The position numbers and the translations under genes were made by a program. From Prochlorococcus sp. AG-347-M15 (lineage in GTDB: Bacteria; Cyanobacteriota; Cyanobacteriia; PCC-6307; Cyanobiaceae), in NCBI GenBank assembly GCA_003281185.1, contig QCCS01000004.1, positions 1 through 64,000 of the forward strand: DNA of 64,000 nt, written 5' to 3'. Shown here piece by piece: positions 39,206 through 48,674 of the stretch. How positions within the stretch are numbered: the first letter of the stretch is position 1; each line of letters begins with the position of its first letter. The notes beneath the pieces were generated by a model. The model was not told the origin of the DNA. It searched no databases and saw only the letters and a program-made list of their open reading frames with translations.

Positions 39206-40408
39206 TTATTTTTTAAATTTATAGTTTATTTTTTCTGTAATGCTATTTTTGTTTTTAACAATCCACTTTTCAGGCTTTTCATGTTTAGGCCAACTTTGAG
39301 AAAATTTTTTTAATAAATTTAAAGAAATTTCAATATTTTTATTATTTGTAAATTCTCTAAATTCAACTATTACTTTAATTTTATTTTCCCATAATTTGTT
39401 AGATACTTTTGAAATGTTGAATTTATTAATTGGGATATTTTCTTTCATAATGAAATTATTTAATCTAGATTCAATTACTTCAGGAAAAACGATTTCTCCT
39501 CCTGAATTAAAGGCATTATCCCTTCTTCCAATAAAGTTTAAATAGAAAGAATTATTGATTTGCGTAATTTCACCTAAATCACCTGTTTGCCACCATCCAT
39601 TTTTATTTTTGAAATTTTCAGTTTTTAAAGAGTCTATTATTTCAATTCCAATTCTGGCTGATTTTATCTCGATTAATCCTTGTGCGTTAATTCTAATTTT
39701 TGTATCAGGTAGTATTTCTCCAACATTTTTAAAACCCATTAAGAATTCTTTTGGTTTTAAACTCGTAACCATTGCTGCTGTCTCAGTTGAGCCGTAACAA
39801 GGTGCTAATTTTATTTTTTCTTTTATACATTGTTCTGCAGTTTCGTCTGAAATTGAAGCTCCACCTACCCAAATTAGATCAAAAATTTTTAGCCAACTAA
39901 TTCCATCTTTTTGAGCTAAAAGTCTTTGTAATTGGGTAGGTACTAATGACGTAATCAAGTGTTTTTTGTTTTTTTTAAATTTAATTGTGAAAAGTAAAAG
40001 TTCTCGAGTTTTTTTTATCAAATTCGGAGAAATATTAATACAATCACATCCCCAAGTTTGACTTCTAAAAATTGGCATTAATCCACTTATATGGTTCAGG
40101 GGTAAAGTATTTAAAATTAGGCAGTTTTGTAATTCAAATCCTTGATCTATTAGCCATTGACCTGATGTAGTTGCAGATAATTTAAGATTATTTAAATGGT
40201 GAAAACATTGTCTCGGTTTTCCAGAACTCCCACTACTGTTTAAGATAATTGCTGGTCCATTTTCAGTAATTGAATCTAATATATCTTTGTCTTCATAAAA
40301 TTTGTTTTTTACATAAATAATTTTATTCTCTCTAATTTTTTCAATAATTTTTTCGACAGATTGAGTTTCGTTATTTTCAACTTCAATAGTATGAATTTTA
40401 TTTTTCAT
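39206..40408 (-). CDS. menE: o-Succinylbenzoate-CoA ligase (MenE)
   Basis: MenE activates o-succinylbenzoate with ATP and CoA. AMP-forming ligase motifs are present: the Ser/Gly loop LNSSGSSGKPR (about 76-86), YGSTETAAM, TGDLGEI and GRRDNAFNSGGE. The length of about 400 is short but normal for cyanobacterial MenE. I start at ATG 40408, which overlaps the menC stop as ATGA; the ATG four codons further up would overlap menC more. The last part (ENSITEKINYKFKK) holds the mobile-domain lysine region. Confidence 0.9.
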   Translation of the reverse strand: MKNKIHTIEVENNETQSVEKIIEKIRENKIIYVKNKFYEDKDILDSITENGPAIILNSSGSSGKPRQCFHHLNNLKLSATTSGQWLIDQGFELQNCLILNTLPLNHISGLMPIFRSQTWGCDCINISPNLIKKTRELLLFTIKFKKNKKHLITSLVPTQLQRLLAQKDGISWLKIFDLIWVGGASISDETAEQCIKEKIKLAPCYGSTETAAMVTSLKPKEFLMGFKNVGEILPDTKIRINAQGLIEIKSARIGIEIIDSLKTENFKNKNGWWQTGDLGEITQINNSFYLNFIGRRDNAFNSGGEIVFPEVIESRLNNFIMKENIPINKFNISKVSNKLWENKIKVIVEFREFTNNKNIEISLNLLKKFSQSWPKHEKPEKWIVKNKNSITEKINYKFKK

Positions 40409-41367
40409 AGTTGATCCCATATCTTTTTTGGTTCATTTAAAAATAGAAATGAATTAGGGAATCTATTCATTGCTAAACCAGGAACTTTTGGAGTTGGTCC
40501 TTGTAATTGTAGAGAAGATAAATGATAAAGCCATCTCTTCCCTATACCAGTTTCAAATGATGTACTTATAGATATTAAAGCTTTTTTATTTTCTAATTCT
40601 CTTAAAAGCTTTACTGGATTATTTTCTTGAGAGGGCCTTCTAATTTGCCAACCTTTCCACTCATCAATCAAATTTGGAAATTTTAAAAGTGATTCGTCTA
40701 AGGCTATAGGGATTTTTTTGTTGAGTTCTGTCAGTCCTTCAATATCATCAACACAGAGAGGTTGTTCTAACCAATCTACATTTTTGTTATCCTTCAAAAT
40801 ATCAGCCCATCTATTAGCTGTCTCTCTTCCCCAAGAACCATTAGCATCTATTCTTAACTTAATATTATTGCCTATTTGGCTTAAAATTTCTTCTAAAGTT
40901 GCTTCTTCCTCATGATTATTTTTTAATGCTACTTTCCATTTTATGGTTAATGATTTTCTAATATCAGATTGTCTTTTTTTAATTTGATTTAGATCTGAAA
41001 CTACATTTTCATGATTTAACAATATGGCTGTTTTATCAATTTCATCAAAGTAGTAGTTTTCTTTAAAAATTATTTTTCCATTTATTTCGGCTAATGCAGA
41101 ATTTATTGCAGATTGAATGCATGGGTGAAAAATATTTATTTGCTCAGATAAATTAAATAATTCTTCATAAGAAGAGATCATATTTAGTTGTTTCGCACAC
41201 TTTTTTAAGTCTTCTTTATGAAGCGGGGAAACTTCTCCAAACCCAATTTTTTCATTACTTGTTAATTTAATTATCCAACCCGATTTTGTATGGTGAGAGT
41301 TTTTAGAATTTTCTAGTTTGGCGGATAACTTAAAGCAATAAGATTTTTTTTGAAATATTAAGTTCAT
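40405..41367 (-). CDS. menC: o-Succinylbenzoate synthase (MenC), possible active-site Lys-to-Arg change
   Basis: MenC is an enolase-superfamily enzyme that dehydrates SHCHC to o-succinylbenzoate. The metal ligands read Asp174 (LRIDANGSW), Glu201 (LEQPL) and Asp224 (ALDES). The first catalytic lysine fits Lys145 in TIKWKVA. The second, usually Lys just before Pro in a KP segment, lines up with Arg244 in IRRPSQ, so this key residue may be changed. The length of 320 is normal. It overlaps menA (ATGA, 41364-41367) and menE (ATGA, 40405-40408), so the three are tightly coupled. Confidence 0.9.
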   Translation of the reverse strand: MNLIFQKKSYCFKLSAKLENSKNSHHTKSGWIIKLTSNEKIGFGEVSPLHKEDLKKCAKQLNMISSYEELFNLSEQINIFHPCIQSAINSALAEINGKIIFKENYYFDEIDKTAILLNHENVVSDLNQIKKRQSDIRKSLTIKWKVALKNNHEEEATLEEILSQIGNNIKLRIDANGSWGRETANRWADILKDNKNVDWLEQPLCVDDIEGLTELNKKIPIALDESLLKFPNLIDEWKGWQIRRPSQENNPVKLLRELENKKALISISTSFETGIGKRWLYHLSSLQLQGPTPKVPGLAMNRFPNSFLFLNEPKKIWDQL

Positions 41368-42281
41368 TTATTAAGTAGGTAATTAAATATTAATCCTGTT
41401 ATTAAGCCAACTCCATTAAGAGTTTGAAATTTTATTGCGATGAATTTACAATTTTTTATTGCACTAGGTTTTTTATATGAAGAACTTAATAAATTTATAA
41501 GTCTTATTGCTTGAGGAAAACTCATCAAATAAAGGATACAAAAAACTGGAATAAATCCATTAAATATAGTTAAAAATTGAAAAATATATATTGTAAAAAT
41601 TATCCAAGGCACAAATTGAGAACCTTTTTTTGCTCCTAACCGAACTAAAGGTGAATTTTTCCCATGCTTTTTATCTTCAGAAATTTGATGAAAATGAGAA
41701 CAAAATAATACAAGAGTTGTTGCCAAGGAAGGTCCTGAACTAAGTAATAAAGAAACTTTCCATGGAATATCTTCGAAGTAAATATTAGACGGATTTAACG
41801 CAATTAAAACTGCAGAGTACGCAAAAGGTCCAAATGCAAGCCAGCATAATGGTTCTCCTAAACCTTGATAGCCCAATCTAAAAGGAGGACCTTGATATAA
41901 ATATCCTAAGAAGCAGCAAGCTGCCACCAAAATAAAAATGTTTATACTTGTTGATACTGAAATAATTAAAATTATTAATAAACCAATAACTAAAGATGTA
42001 TATGCAATAAATGTAATTATTTTTTTATTTTTTACAAGATTTACAATTGAATGGAATTTAAATTCATCGATTCCTGTTTCTGCGTCGTATAAATCATTAG
42101 TTAGATTTTCCCAAAGTAATATCAAAATTGCAGCTAAAGTAAATGAAATCAAATTATAAATTTTTACCTCTTCATATTTATTGAGCAAGTAAGCCCCTGT
42201 TATTAAAACTGGAAGTATGGCAACAGAATAAAGAGGCCATTTTATTGCTTTTTTCCATAATTTTTTTTTATCTTCGTTCAT
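41364..42281 (-). CDS. menA: 1,4-dihydroxy-2-naphthoate phytyltransferase (MenA)
   Basis: MenA is a UbiA-type membrane prenyltransferase that adds the phytyl tail in phylloquinone synthesis. Nine or so membrane segments are visible, and the Asp-rich sites are NDLYDAETGIDE (about 61-72) and the later HFHQISEDKKHGKNS loop. The 305 residues match cyanobacterial MenA. It is the first gene of menA-menC-menE and is divergent from menF, sharing a 100-base promoter region. Confidence 0.94.
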   Translation of the reverse strand: MNEDKKKLWKKAIKWPLYSVAILPVLITGAYLLNKYEEVKIYNLISFTLAAILILLWENLTNDLYDAETGIDEFKFHSIVNLVKNKKIITFIAYTSLVIGLLIILIISVSTSINIFILVAACCFLGYLYQGPPFRLGYQGLGEPLCWLAFGPFAYSAVLIALNPSNIYFEDIPWKVSLLLSSGPSLATTLVLFCSHFHQISEDKKHGKNSPLVRLGAKKGSQFVPWIIFTIYIFQFLTIFNGFIPVFCILYLMSFPQAIRLINLLSSSYKKPSAIKNCKFIAIKFQTLNGVGLITGLIFNYLLNK

Positions 42282-42382
42282 TTTTAATTAACACGCAAAA
42301 TTAGATAATTATTGAATGTAGTTTATAAATTGAGTTACATTTTTTACTTTATTGCATCATTTTTAGTTATTTTCAATAAGTA

Positions 42383-43795
42383 ATGAAAAATGATTTAAAC
42401 TTAACAGATTTTTTAAAAGATGTATTTTCCTCTTTCGATAAGAAAGTTGAAAATTCTGGATTAGTAAGTATTTGTGTTGAGATTCCTTGTATTGATTTAT
42501 TTCAAGTTTATGAATTGTTAATAAATCAATATCCGTTTTCTTCATTTTGGGAGGAATCTGATGGCATTTCATATATAGCTTTCGAGAAGTGTAAATATGT
42601 TACTCTGGATGGCCCAAAAAGATTTGAGGTAGCAAAAGAGTTTAATTCTGAGAATTTTAAAAATTTAATTAACTTAACTAATGAATCGCATAATTCTGCA
42701 CTTTCAAAAATAATTTATTTATTTTCTTTCTCAGAAAATTTTACTAATAAGAATTTACCTTCAGATATCCCTAGTCTGGAAGCCATTTTGCCAAAAATAT
42801 TAATTACTAAAAGTGGCAAGAATTGCTGGTTAAGAATCAATGGTCATGTTGAAGGTAAATCATCATTAAGAACATTAATTGAAGAAATATGGACAATTAG
42901 AAATCAAGTTATTAATTCTTGCTCAGAATTAATAAAATCATCTAGCTTAAAAACTAGTTTTGATTCCCCTTTTATTGATGATTTCTCACGCTCCTTAGAA
43001 ACTTCTAAAACAAATATGAAAAAAGTAGTATATAAAGGAATTCAATTAGTAGAGAAAGATATCCTCGAAAAGATAGTTTTAGCGAATAGGATTAAAATAA
43101 AACTTAAAAATAAATTAGATTTAGTAGAAATTCTAAAAAGATTTAAAAAGAATCAACCAAATACATGTAGATACGTTTGGAAAAGGAATAGTAAGGATAT
43201 TTTGTTTGGAGCATCTCCAGAAAAATTATTTTCTTTCTCTAAACCTAATTTAACTTTAGAGGCTCTTGCTGGAACTATCTCTACTAATTCAAATTTTAAG
43301 AAACTCCTAAAAAGTACTAAAGACTTAAAGGAACATAATTATGTAATACAACATTTGATTAAATCTTTAGAAGTTTCAAAAATAACAAACTTTAAAAAAA
43401 GTGATATCAAGGTAAGTTCATTTGGAGATATTTCTCACTTGCAAACACTCATTTTCTCTAAAGTTGAAAATATTTGTCCTTTTGAATTGCTTAAAAACTT
43501 ACATCCATCACCAGCTGTTTGTGGATACCCAAAAAATGCAGCATTTGATTGGATAAACACTCTTGAGTCTTTTCCTAGAGGAAATTATGCTTCTCCAATG
43601 GGTTGGGTTGATTCATCAGGCAATGCTTCATTTCTTTTGGCAATAAGAGGCGCAAGATGTATTGAAGAAAATATTGAATTTACTGCAGGTTCAGGTATAG
43701 TTTATGGATCCGTTTTAGAGAAAGAAATAGATGAGATTAAATTAAAATTTGAATCTATAGTAAAACAGATATTTTTCGCTAAAAATCCTAGATAA
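42383..43795 (+). CDS. menF: Isochorismate synthase (MenF)
   Basis: MenF turns chorismate to isochorismate, the entry to phylloquinone. The chorismate-binding core occupies about 220-470, with [43 protein letters not shown] and [18 protein letters not shown], all typical. The N-terminal 200 residues are less conserved. The 470 length is usual. It is divergent from menA, and its end overlaps gshB by 8 bases. menB and menD are not in this window. Confidence 0.93.
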   Translation: MKNDLNLTDFLKDVFSSFDKKVENSGLVSICVEIPCIDLFQVYELLINQYPFSSFWEESDGISYIAFEKCKYVTLDGPKRFEVAKEFNSENFKNLINLTNESHNSALSKIIYLFSFSENFTNKNLPSDIPSLEAILPKILITKSGKNCWLRINGHVEGKSSLRTLIEEIWTIRNQVINSCSELIKSSSLKTSFDSPFIDDFSRSLETSKTNMKKVVYKGIQLVEKDILEKIVLANRIKIKLKNKLDLVEILKRFKKNQPNTCRYVWKRNSKDILFGASPEKLFSFSKPNLTLEALAGTISTNSNFKKLLKSTKDLKEHNYVIQHLIKSLEVSKITNFKKSDIKVSSFGDISHLQTLIFSKVENICPFELLKNLHPSPAVCGYPKNAAFDWINTLESFPRGNYASPMGWVDSSGNASFLLAIRGARCIEENIEFTAGSGIVYGSVLEKEIDEIKLKFESIVKQIFFAKNPR

Positions 43796-44711
43796 TTTCT
43801 ACTAATTTTTCAATAACTTCCTCTGAAACATTTTTATTGGATAAATTTTCTATCTCTCTTAAACCTGTTGGACTGGTTACATTAATCTCGCTAAGCATTC
43901 CATTTATCACATCAATACCTACAAAAAATAAACCCTCATCTTTGAAGTGTTGAGATAATTCTGAGCAGATACTTTTTTCTTTTTCTGTTAATAATGTGGG
44001 TTCAGCCTTGCCTCCCATCGCTAAATTACTCCTAAAATCGCCTCCTTGAGGAATCCTATTTATTGATCCAATTGCTTCTCCGTTTACGATAATTATTCTT
44101 TTATCACCCTCTATAACTTCAGGAATAAATTTTTGCATCATAACCGGTAATTCTTCTTGAGAAGTGATTAATTCAATGATTGATTTAATTCCTGGAGAAT
44201 TTTTATTTATCCTTATAACACCTTGACCACCTTTTCCTCCAAGAGGTTTTATGACTACTTCATTATTTATATTTGCAAAATTAATAAGATCTTTTACCTT
44301 ACTCGCAACTATTGTAGGTGCCATTAAGTGGCTGTATCTTAAAGCACCTAGCTTTTCATTCCACGCTCTTAACGATGAGGGTTTGTTAATTACTTTTACT
44401 CCTTTTCTTTCGGCAACTTCTAAAAGATGGGTTGCATATAAATAAGCTTCATTTACAGGAGGATCTTTTCTCATCCAAATGCAATTAAATTCGGCGAGAG
44501 GTATGCAATCATTCTCTTTGAAAGAAATCCACGGAATTACTTCAACTTTTAAGGAAGATGCCCATACTTCATCACCTCTAGCTTCCAGGTCTTGAGGAGT
44601 ACAACTCCAGATTTCAATATTTTTTTTTGATGATGCTTGCATTAAAGCAGCAGTTGAATCTTTTAAGGGATTTATATTTTTAATTGGATCTATTACGAAT
44701 AGAAATTTCAT
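43788..44711 (-). CDS. gshB: Glutathione synthetase (GshB)
   Basis: GshB joins gamma-glutamylcysteine and glycine with ATP. The ATP-grasp fold shows [20 protein letters not shown] (about 79-98), [16 protein letters not shown] and the metal site [13 protein letters not shown] near the end. The length of 307 is normal. It follows the glutaredoxin gene on the same strand by 5 bases, a sensible pair because glutaredoxin uses glutathione. Confidence 0.96.
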   Translation of the reverse strand: MKFLFVIDPIKNINPLKDSTAALMQASSKKNIEIWSCTPQDLEARGDEVWASSLKVEVIPWISFKENDCIPLAEFNCIWMRKDPPVNEAYLYATHLLEVAERKGVKVINKPSSLRAWNEKLGALRYSHLMAPTIVASKVKDLINFANINNEVVIKPLGGKGGQGVIRINKNSPGIKSIIELITSQEELPVMMQKFIPEVIEGDKRIIIVNGEAIGSINRIPQGGDFRSNLAMGGKAEPTLLTEKEKSICSELSQHFKDEGLFFVGIDVINGMLSEINVTSPTGLREIENLSNKNVSEEVIEKLVEII

Positions 44712-44716
44712 AAGAT

Positions 44717-44971
44717 CTAGTTTAATAATGCTTCTAATTTATTGTCATTTTCTAATGCGTAGAGATCATCGCAGCCTCCGATACCCTCATTATCTATAAA
44801 TATTTGTGGTAATGTTCTTCTACCATCAGCTCTTTCAATCATCAATGCTCTGGCATCTTCGTCGCCATCTATTTTATATTCTGTAAAATTTACATTTTTT
44901 TTCTTGAGTAGTGATTTTGCTCGAATACAGAATGGGCAATATTGCCAAGTATAAATTTCAACTTTGGACAT
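44717..44971 (-). CDS. grxC: Glutaredoxin
   Basis: A class I dithiol glutaredoxin reduces disulfides with glutathione. The active site is CPFC (Cys12 to Cys15) in [11 protein letters not shown], with [21 protein letters not shown] forming the glutathione-binding loops. The 84 residues are the usual size. It is upstream of gshB in the same direction and divergent from prfB. Confidence 0.95.
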   Translation of the reverse strand: MSKVEIYTWQYCPFCIRAKSLLKKKNVNFTEYKIDGDEDARALMIERADGRRTLPQIFIDNEGIGGCDDLYALENDNKLEALLN

Positions 44972-45047
44972 TTTTTTAAAATAATACTTAGTTTATACTA
45001 TTAAACAAAAGTGCTTGTTAGATTATAAATAACGATTAAATTCTATT

Positions 45048-46170
45048 TTGATAGATATTACAGATTTTAAAAAAGATCTTTCGGAACTAACAGAGCGCCT
45101 GGGTAATGCTCAGGATTGTCTTTGACGTTCCAAGATTAAAAGCGAAAAGGAAAGAGTTAGAGCAAATTTCTGCTCAGCCTGAATTTTGGGAAAATCAAGA
45201 AGAAGCTAAAAAGCAAATGTTAATCCTTGATGATGTCAAAGCACAACTCGAATTGTTAGATAAATGGAAAACTTTTATTTCTGATGCTAATGCCTCTCTT
45301 GAGCTTTATTCTCTAGAACCCGAAGAGGAAATGATTTTAGAATCGCAGCTGGGATTAAAGAAATTAAGAGAGAATTTGGATAAATGGGAATTTGAAAGAT
45401 TGTTATGTGGTGAATACGATAAGGAAGGAGCAATAGTTTCTATTAACGCAGGTGCGGGTGGAACAGATGCGCAGGATTGGGTAGAGATATTATTAAGAAT
45501 GTACTCAAGATGGGCCGATAATAATCAAATGAGCCTTGTCATTAATGAATTATCTCAAGGAGAAGAAGCAGGTATTAAAAGTGTAACTTTCGAAATTGAT
45601 GGAAAATATGCATATGGCTATCTGCAACATGAAAAAGGAACTCATAGATTAGTAAGAATTTCTCCTTTTAATGCCAATGGCAAAAGACAAACCAGCTTTG
45701 CTGGGGTAGAGGTTATGCCAAAATTAGATGATAATATTTCACTTGATATACCTGACAAAGATTTAGAAATTACAACGAGTAGATCCGGTGGAGCTGGAGG
45801 ACAAAATGTTAATAAAGTAGAAACAGCAGTGAGAATTGTTCATTTGCCTTCAGGGATTTCAGTAAGATGTACTCAAGAAAGATCTCAATTACAAAATAAA
45901 GAAAAAGCTATGTTACTTCTAAAGTCTAAACTATTAGTGATTGCTAAAGAACAACGAGCTGCTGAAGTCGCTGATATTAAAGGTGATATTGTGGAAGCTG
46001 CATGGGGCAATCAAATAAGAAATTATGTTTTCCATCCCTATCAAATGGTAAAAGATCTTAGGACTATGCAGGAGACTAACGAGTTAGATAGTGTTTTAGA
46101 TGGTGGACTTGAACCATTTATTCATGAATTATTACGTATGAATATTTCTTCTAATGAATCTATTGAATAA
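45048..46170 (+). CDS. prfB: Peptide chain release factor 2 (RF2) with programmed +1 frameshift
   Basis: RF2 ends translation at UGA and UAA. The GGQ motif is in [12 protein letters not shown]. The open frame from 45106 starts with residues that are not the true N-terminus. An upstream frame begins at TTG 45048 ([20 protein letters not shown]) and reaches an in-frame TGA at 45123-45125 in the sequence CTT TGA C. Skipping one base after CTT continues as [13 protein letters not shown], the usual RF2 sequence. The mature protein is then about 373 residues, a normal length (coding 45048-45122 joined to 45124-46170). Low RF2 promotes the shift, so the gene controls itself. Confidence 0.93.
45111..45126 (+). 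promoter_or_regulatory. RF2 autoregulatory +1 frameshift site
   Basis: CAGGATTGTCTTTGAC contains the CTT-TGA-C slip-and-stop site known from most bacterial prfB genes. AGGA at 45112-45115 lies four bases before the CTT and is a weak match to the internal Shine-Dalgarno that pushes the shift. The E. coli form is stronger (AGGGGG). Confidence 0.9.
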
Positions 46171-46173
46171 CTA

Positions 46174-46356
46174 ATGGAAAATAAAAACGAAATTTTAGAA
46201 AAAAAAGTTTCTCCTCCAAGCTTTATAAAGCTTGCTATGAGAAATATGGTAAGGAAAGGCTCAAAAAGTATTTCTCATTTTTCAATAACCTTTCTAGTTT
46301 TAATTGGGATATTAATACTTGTGGCCACAATAGGTAAGCCCAATATTCCAGTTTAA
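46174..46356 (+). CDS. Small DUF3285-type membrane protein
   Basis: The function is unknown. The 60 residues have a basic cytoplasmic half (SPPSFIKLAMRNMVRKGSKS) and one membrane segment (about 37-54, HFSITFLVLIGILILVATIG). The sequence agrees with a short cyanobacterial family that I know as DUF3285. It lies between prfB and ybeY with gaps of 3 and 6 bases, so it is probably part of a single transcript through dgkA. Confidence 0.83.
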   Translation: MENKNEILEKKVSPPSFIKLAMRNMVRKGSKSISHFSITFLVLIGILILVATIGKPNIPV

Positions 46357-46362
46357 GAATGT

Positions 46363-46902
46363 ATGAAAGAAAAAATTATTTCTGAAATAAATTTAGATTT
46401 GGTTTTTCAATGTAATGATTTCTCGCAATTTTCAAATAAGTTAGAAGATACTAAAACTCATCTTATTTTTGAAACTATTTTTTGGGAGAAAGTTTTTTTA
46501 TCTTGGATAAATACAATATTAAAAAAAGAGGATTATGAATTACCAAATTATATTTTTGAAAAAAAATCTTTTTCATTAGGCTTACAGATAATATCTAATC
46601 AAGAAATTGCTTCTTTAAATAAGAAATGGATGCAAAAAAATGGTCCAACTGATGTTCTATCTTTTCCAATTATCTCTGATGAATATCTAAATAATTTAGA
46701 TCATATAGAGTTGGGAGATATTTTTATATCATTAGAGATGGCACTTGAACAATCTTATGAATATAAACATTCAATCTATAAAGAGATGATCTGGTTGGCT
46801 AGTCATGGATTTTTACATCTTTTGGGATGGGAACATAATAATGAGCATGATTTAGAAAATATGTTAAATTTCCAAGAATATTTAATTACTCGATTAGATT
46901 AA
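46363..46902 (+). CDS. ybeY: Endoribonuclease YbeY
   Basis: YbeY is a zinc-dependent RNase needed for 16S rRNA 3' maturation and ribosome quality control. The zinc-binding triad is in [11 protein letters not shown] (H-x3-H-x5-H, about 143-153). The conserved [17 protein letters not shown] is about 85-101. The 179 residues are slightly longer than usual because of an N-terminal extension. dgkA follows after 6 bases, the same order as in many bacteria. Confidence 0.95.
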   Translation: MKEKIISEINLDLVFQCNDFSQFSNKLEDTKTHLIFETIFWEKVFLSWINTILKKEDYELPNYIFEKKSFSLGLQIISNQEIASLNKKWMQKNGPTDVLSFPIISDEYLNNLDHIELGDIFISLEMALEQSYEYKHSIYKEMIWLASHGFLHLLGWEHNNEHDLENMLNFQEYLITRLD

Positions 46903-46908
46903 AAATCA

Positions 46909-47319
46909 ATGGAAAAAAAAATAAACTATTTAGAAAATAGAAAAGAATCATACAAAACTTCTAGTAATGTATTTATAAGTTTTAAGTATGCTTTCAGTGG
47001 AATTAGTTATGTATTTAAAACTTCAAGAAATTTTAAAATTCAATTAATTTTTGCAGTTACAAGTTTAATAATTGGTTTTTTACTCAAAATTAGTTTAAGT
47101 AATTATGTTATTTTGATTGCCACAATAATGTCTGTTTTAATATTAGAAATATTGAACACATCTATAGAATCAATCGTTGATTTAGTAGTGAAAAAAGAAT
47201 TTAGTATTTTGGCTAAAATTTCAAAAGATACTTCTGCAGGAGCAGTATTATTAGCTTCCATTAATTCTGTTATTATTGCTGTATATATCTTTGTTCCTAA
47301 AATAAAGTTGTTATTTTAA
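46909..47319 (+). CDS. dgkA: Diacylglycerol/undecaprenol kinase family protein (DgkA)
   Basis: DgkA-family integral membrane kinases phosphorylate diacylglycerol, or undecaprenol in many Gram-positives. The 136 residues have a hydrophilic start, then three membrane segments; the catalytic Glu lies in ILEILNTSIESIVDLV (about 80-95), the family signature. FKYAFSGISYVFKTSRNFKIQL is also typical. Which lipid is used here is not shown. ybeY, dgkA and trpG follow one another at short spacing. Confidence 0.92.
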   Translation: MEKKINYLENRKESYKTSSNVFISFKYAFSGISYVFKTSRNFKIQLIFAVTSLIIGFLLKISLSNYVILIATIMSVLILEILNTSIESIVDLVVKKEFSILAKISKDTSAGAVLLASINSVIIAVYIFVPKIKLLF

Positions 47320-47331
47320 ATCCATATAAAT

Positions 47332-47928
47332 ATGTTTCTTGTTATTGATAATTACGATAGTTTTACTTATAACCTTGTTCAATATTTAGGAGAACTTTCA
47401 GTTGAGCATGAAATAACTAAAGAATTAATAGTTAAAAGAAATGATGAAATTACTCTAGAGGAAATTATCAAACTAAATCCTGGTGGAATTCTCTTATCTC
47501 CAGGTCCAGGAAATCCAGATCAATCTGGAATTTGTCTGCCAATTCTAAAAAAATTATCTAAAAATATTCCGACCTTGGGAGTTTGTTTAGGTCATCAAGC
47601 TTTGGCCCAAGCTTTTGGAGGAAAGGTTATAGTTGGGGAAGAACTTATGCATGGTAAGACATCTAAAATATTTCATAATCAAAAAGGATTGTTTAAAGAT
47701 ATCGAGACTCCATTTGTGGCTACTAGATACCATAGTCTTATAGTTGATTCAAGTTCCTTACCATCTTGTTTCGACATAACTGCGACTTTAGAAGACTCAA
47801 CAATTATGGCTATCTCTCATAAAGAATATAAACATTTACATGGGGTACAGTTCCATCCTGAAAGTGTGTTGACGCAATTTGGTCATAAATTAATTAGTAA
47901 TTTTCTAAAAATGGCTGAACAAAAGTAA
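47332..47928 (+). CDS. trpG: Anthranilate / aminodeoxychorismate synthase glutaminase subunit (TrpG/PabA)
   Basis: This class I amidotransferase frees ammonia from glutamine for tryptophan or folate synthesis. The catalytic triad is Cys in GVCLGHQALAQAFGG (about 82-96) and His/Glu in HGVQFHPES. The opening MFLVIDNYDSFTYNLVQYL is typical. The 198-residue length is normal. As in many cyanobacteria the same subunit may serve both pathways. It follows dgkA by 12 bases. Confidence 0.95.
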   Translation: MFLVIDNYDSFTYNLVQYLGELSVEHEITKELIVKRNDEITLEEIIKLNPGGILLSPGPGNPDQSGICLPILKKLSKNIPTLGVCLGHQALAQAFGGKVIVGEELMHGKTSKIFHNQKGLFKDIETPFVATRYHSLIVDSSSLPSCFDITATLEDSTIMAISHKEYKHLHGVQFHPESVLTQFGHKLISNFLKMAEQK

Positions 47929-47948
47929 AATAAAAAAAAATTAATATT

Positions 47949-48674
47949 ATGATTTCTCAAATTAAAAACTTTTTATTTTTGATATTAGTTAGCTTTTTTT
48001 TACCTACCTCATTATTGGCAAGGAACTTAGGAATAAAAAGTTTGGGACATAGTAGTTTTTTAATTACTAGTGCAGATAAATCTATTCTTATAAATCCCTT
48101 TAAAGCAATAGGTTGTGCAAGTAATTTAAAGGAGCCAAAAGAAGTTAACGTAGATTTTATTTTGGCTAGTTCTAGGCTTCCAGATGAAGGATATAACCCT
48201 AATGATCAATTAATGTTCGTCGAGCCAGGAATCTATCAATTTGAGGATATTTTATTAAATGGAATTTCTGTGCCACATGACAGAGTAGATGGAAGAAGAT
48301 TTGGCATGGCAACTGTTTGGAGTTGGGAGCAGAATGATCTTAAAATTGTTCATATGGGAGGAGCTGCTGGTGATATTGATATAAACAGTCAAATTATTTT
48401 GTCTAGTCCAGATATATTGTTTATTTCAATTGGAGGAGGAATAAAATCTTACAATGGTAAAGAAGCCTCAAAAATAGTTAAGCTTCTAAAACCTAATGTA
48501 GTTATTCCTGTTCACTTTGAACGCGGCAAAAAAATTAATAAAGAATGTGATTTCTCAAATGCTGATTTATTTATCGAAAATATGAAAGATTTTAAAGTAA
48601 AATATGTTGGAAAAGATTTTCAAATAAAACCTAAAAGAATCGATCAAAATACAATTTATATTTTCAGTAATTAA
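47949..48674 (+). CDS. Secreted metallo-beta-lactamase-fold protein with degenerate zinc motif
   Basis: The fold resembles the UlaG/YtnP-like MBL group: GHSSFLITSADKSILINPF (about 33-51), KIVHMGGAAGD (about 132-142) and IPVHFERGKK (186-195), with His135 and His189 in positions where zinc ligands lie. The main motif, normally THxHxDH, is ASSRLPDEG at about 73-81, so the first zinc ligands are missing. Residues 1-24 form a signal peptide (hydrophobic stretch then LLARN), so it is probably periplasmic or lumenal. Activity and substrate are unknown. It meets the hisC-like gene end to end with a 4-base overlap. Confidence 0.82.
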   Translation: MISQIKNFLFLILVSFFLPTSLLARNLGIKSLGHSSFLITSADKSILINPFKAIGCASNLKEPKEVNVDFILASSRLPDEGYNPNDQLMFVEPGIYQFEDILLNGISVPHDRVDGRRFGMATVWSWEQNDLKIVHMGGAAGDIDINSQIILSSPDILFISIGGGIKSYNGKEASKIVKLLKPNVVIPVHFERGKKINKECDFSNADLFIENMKDFKVKYVGKDFQIKPKRIDQNTIYIFSN

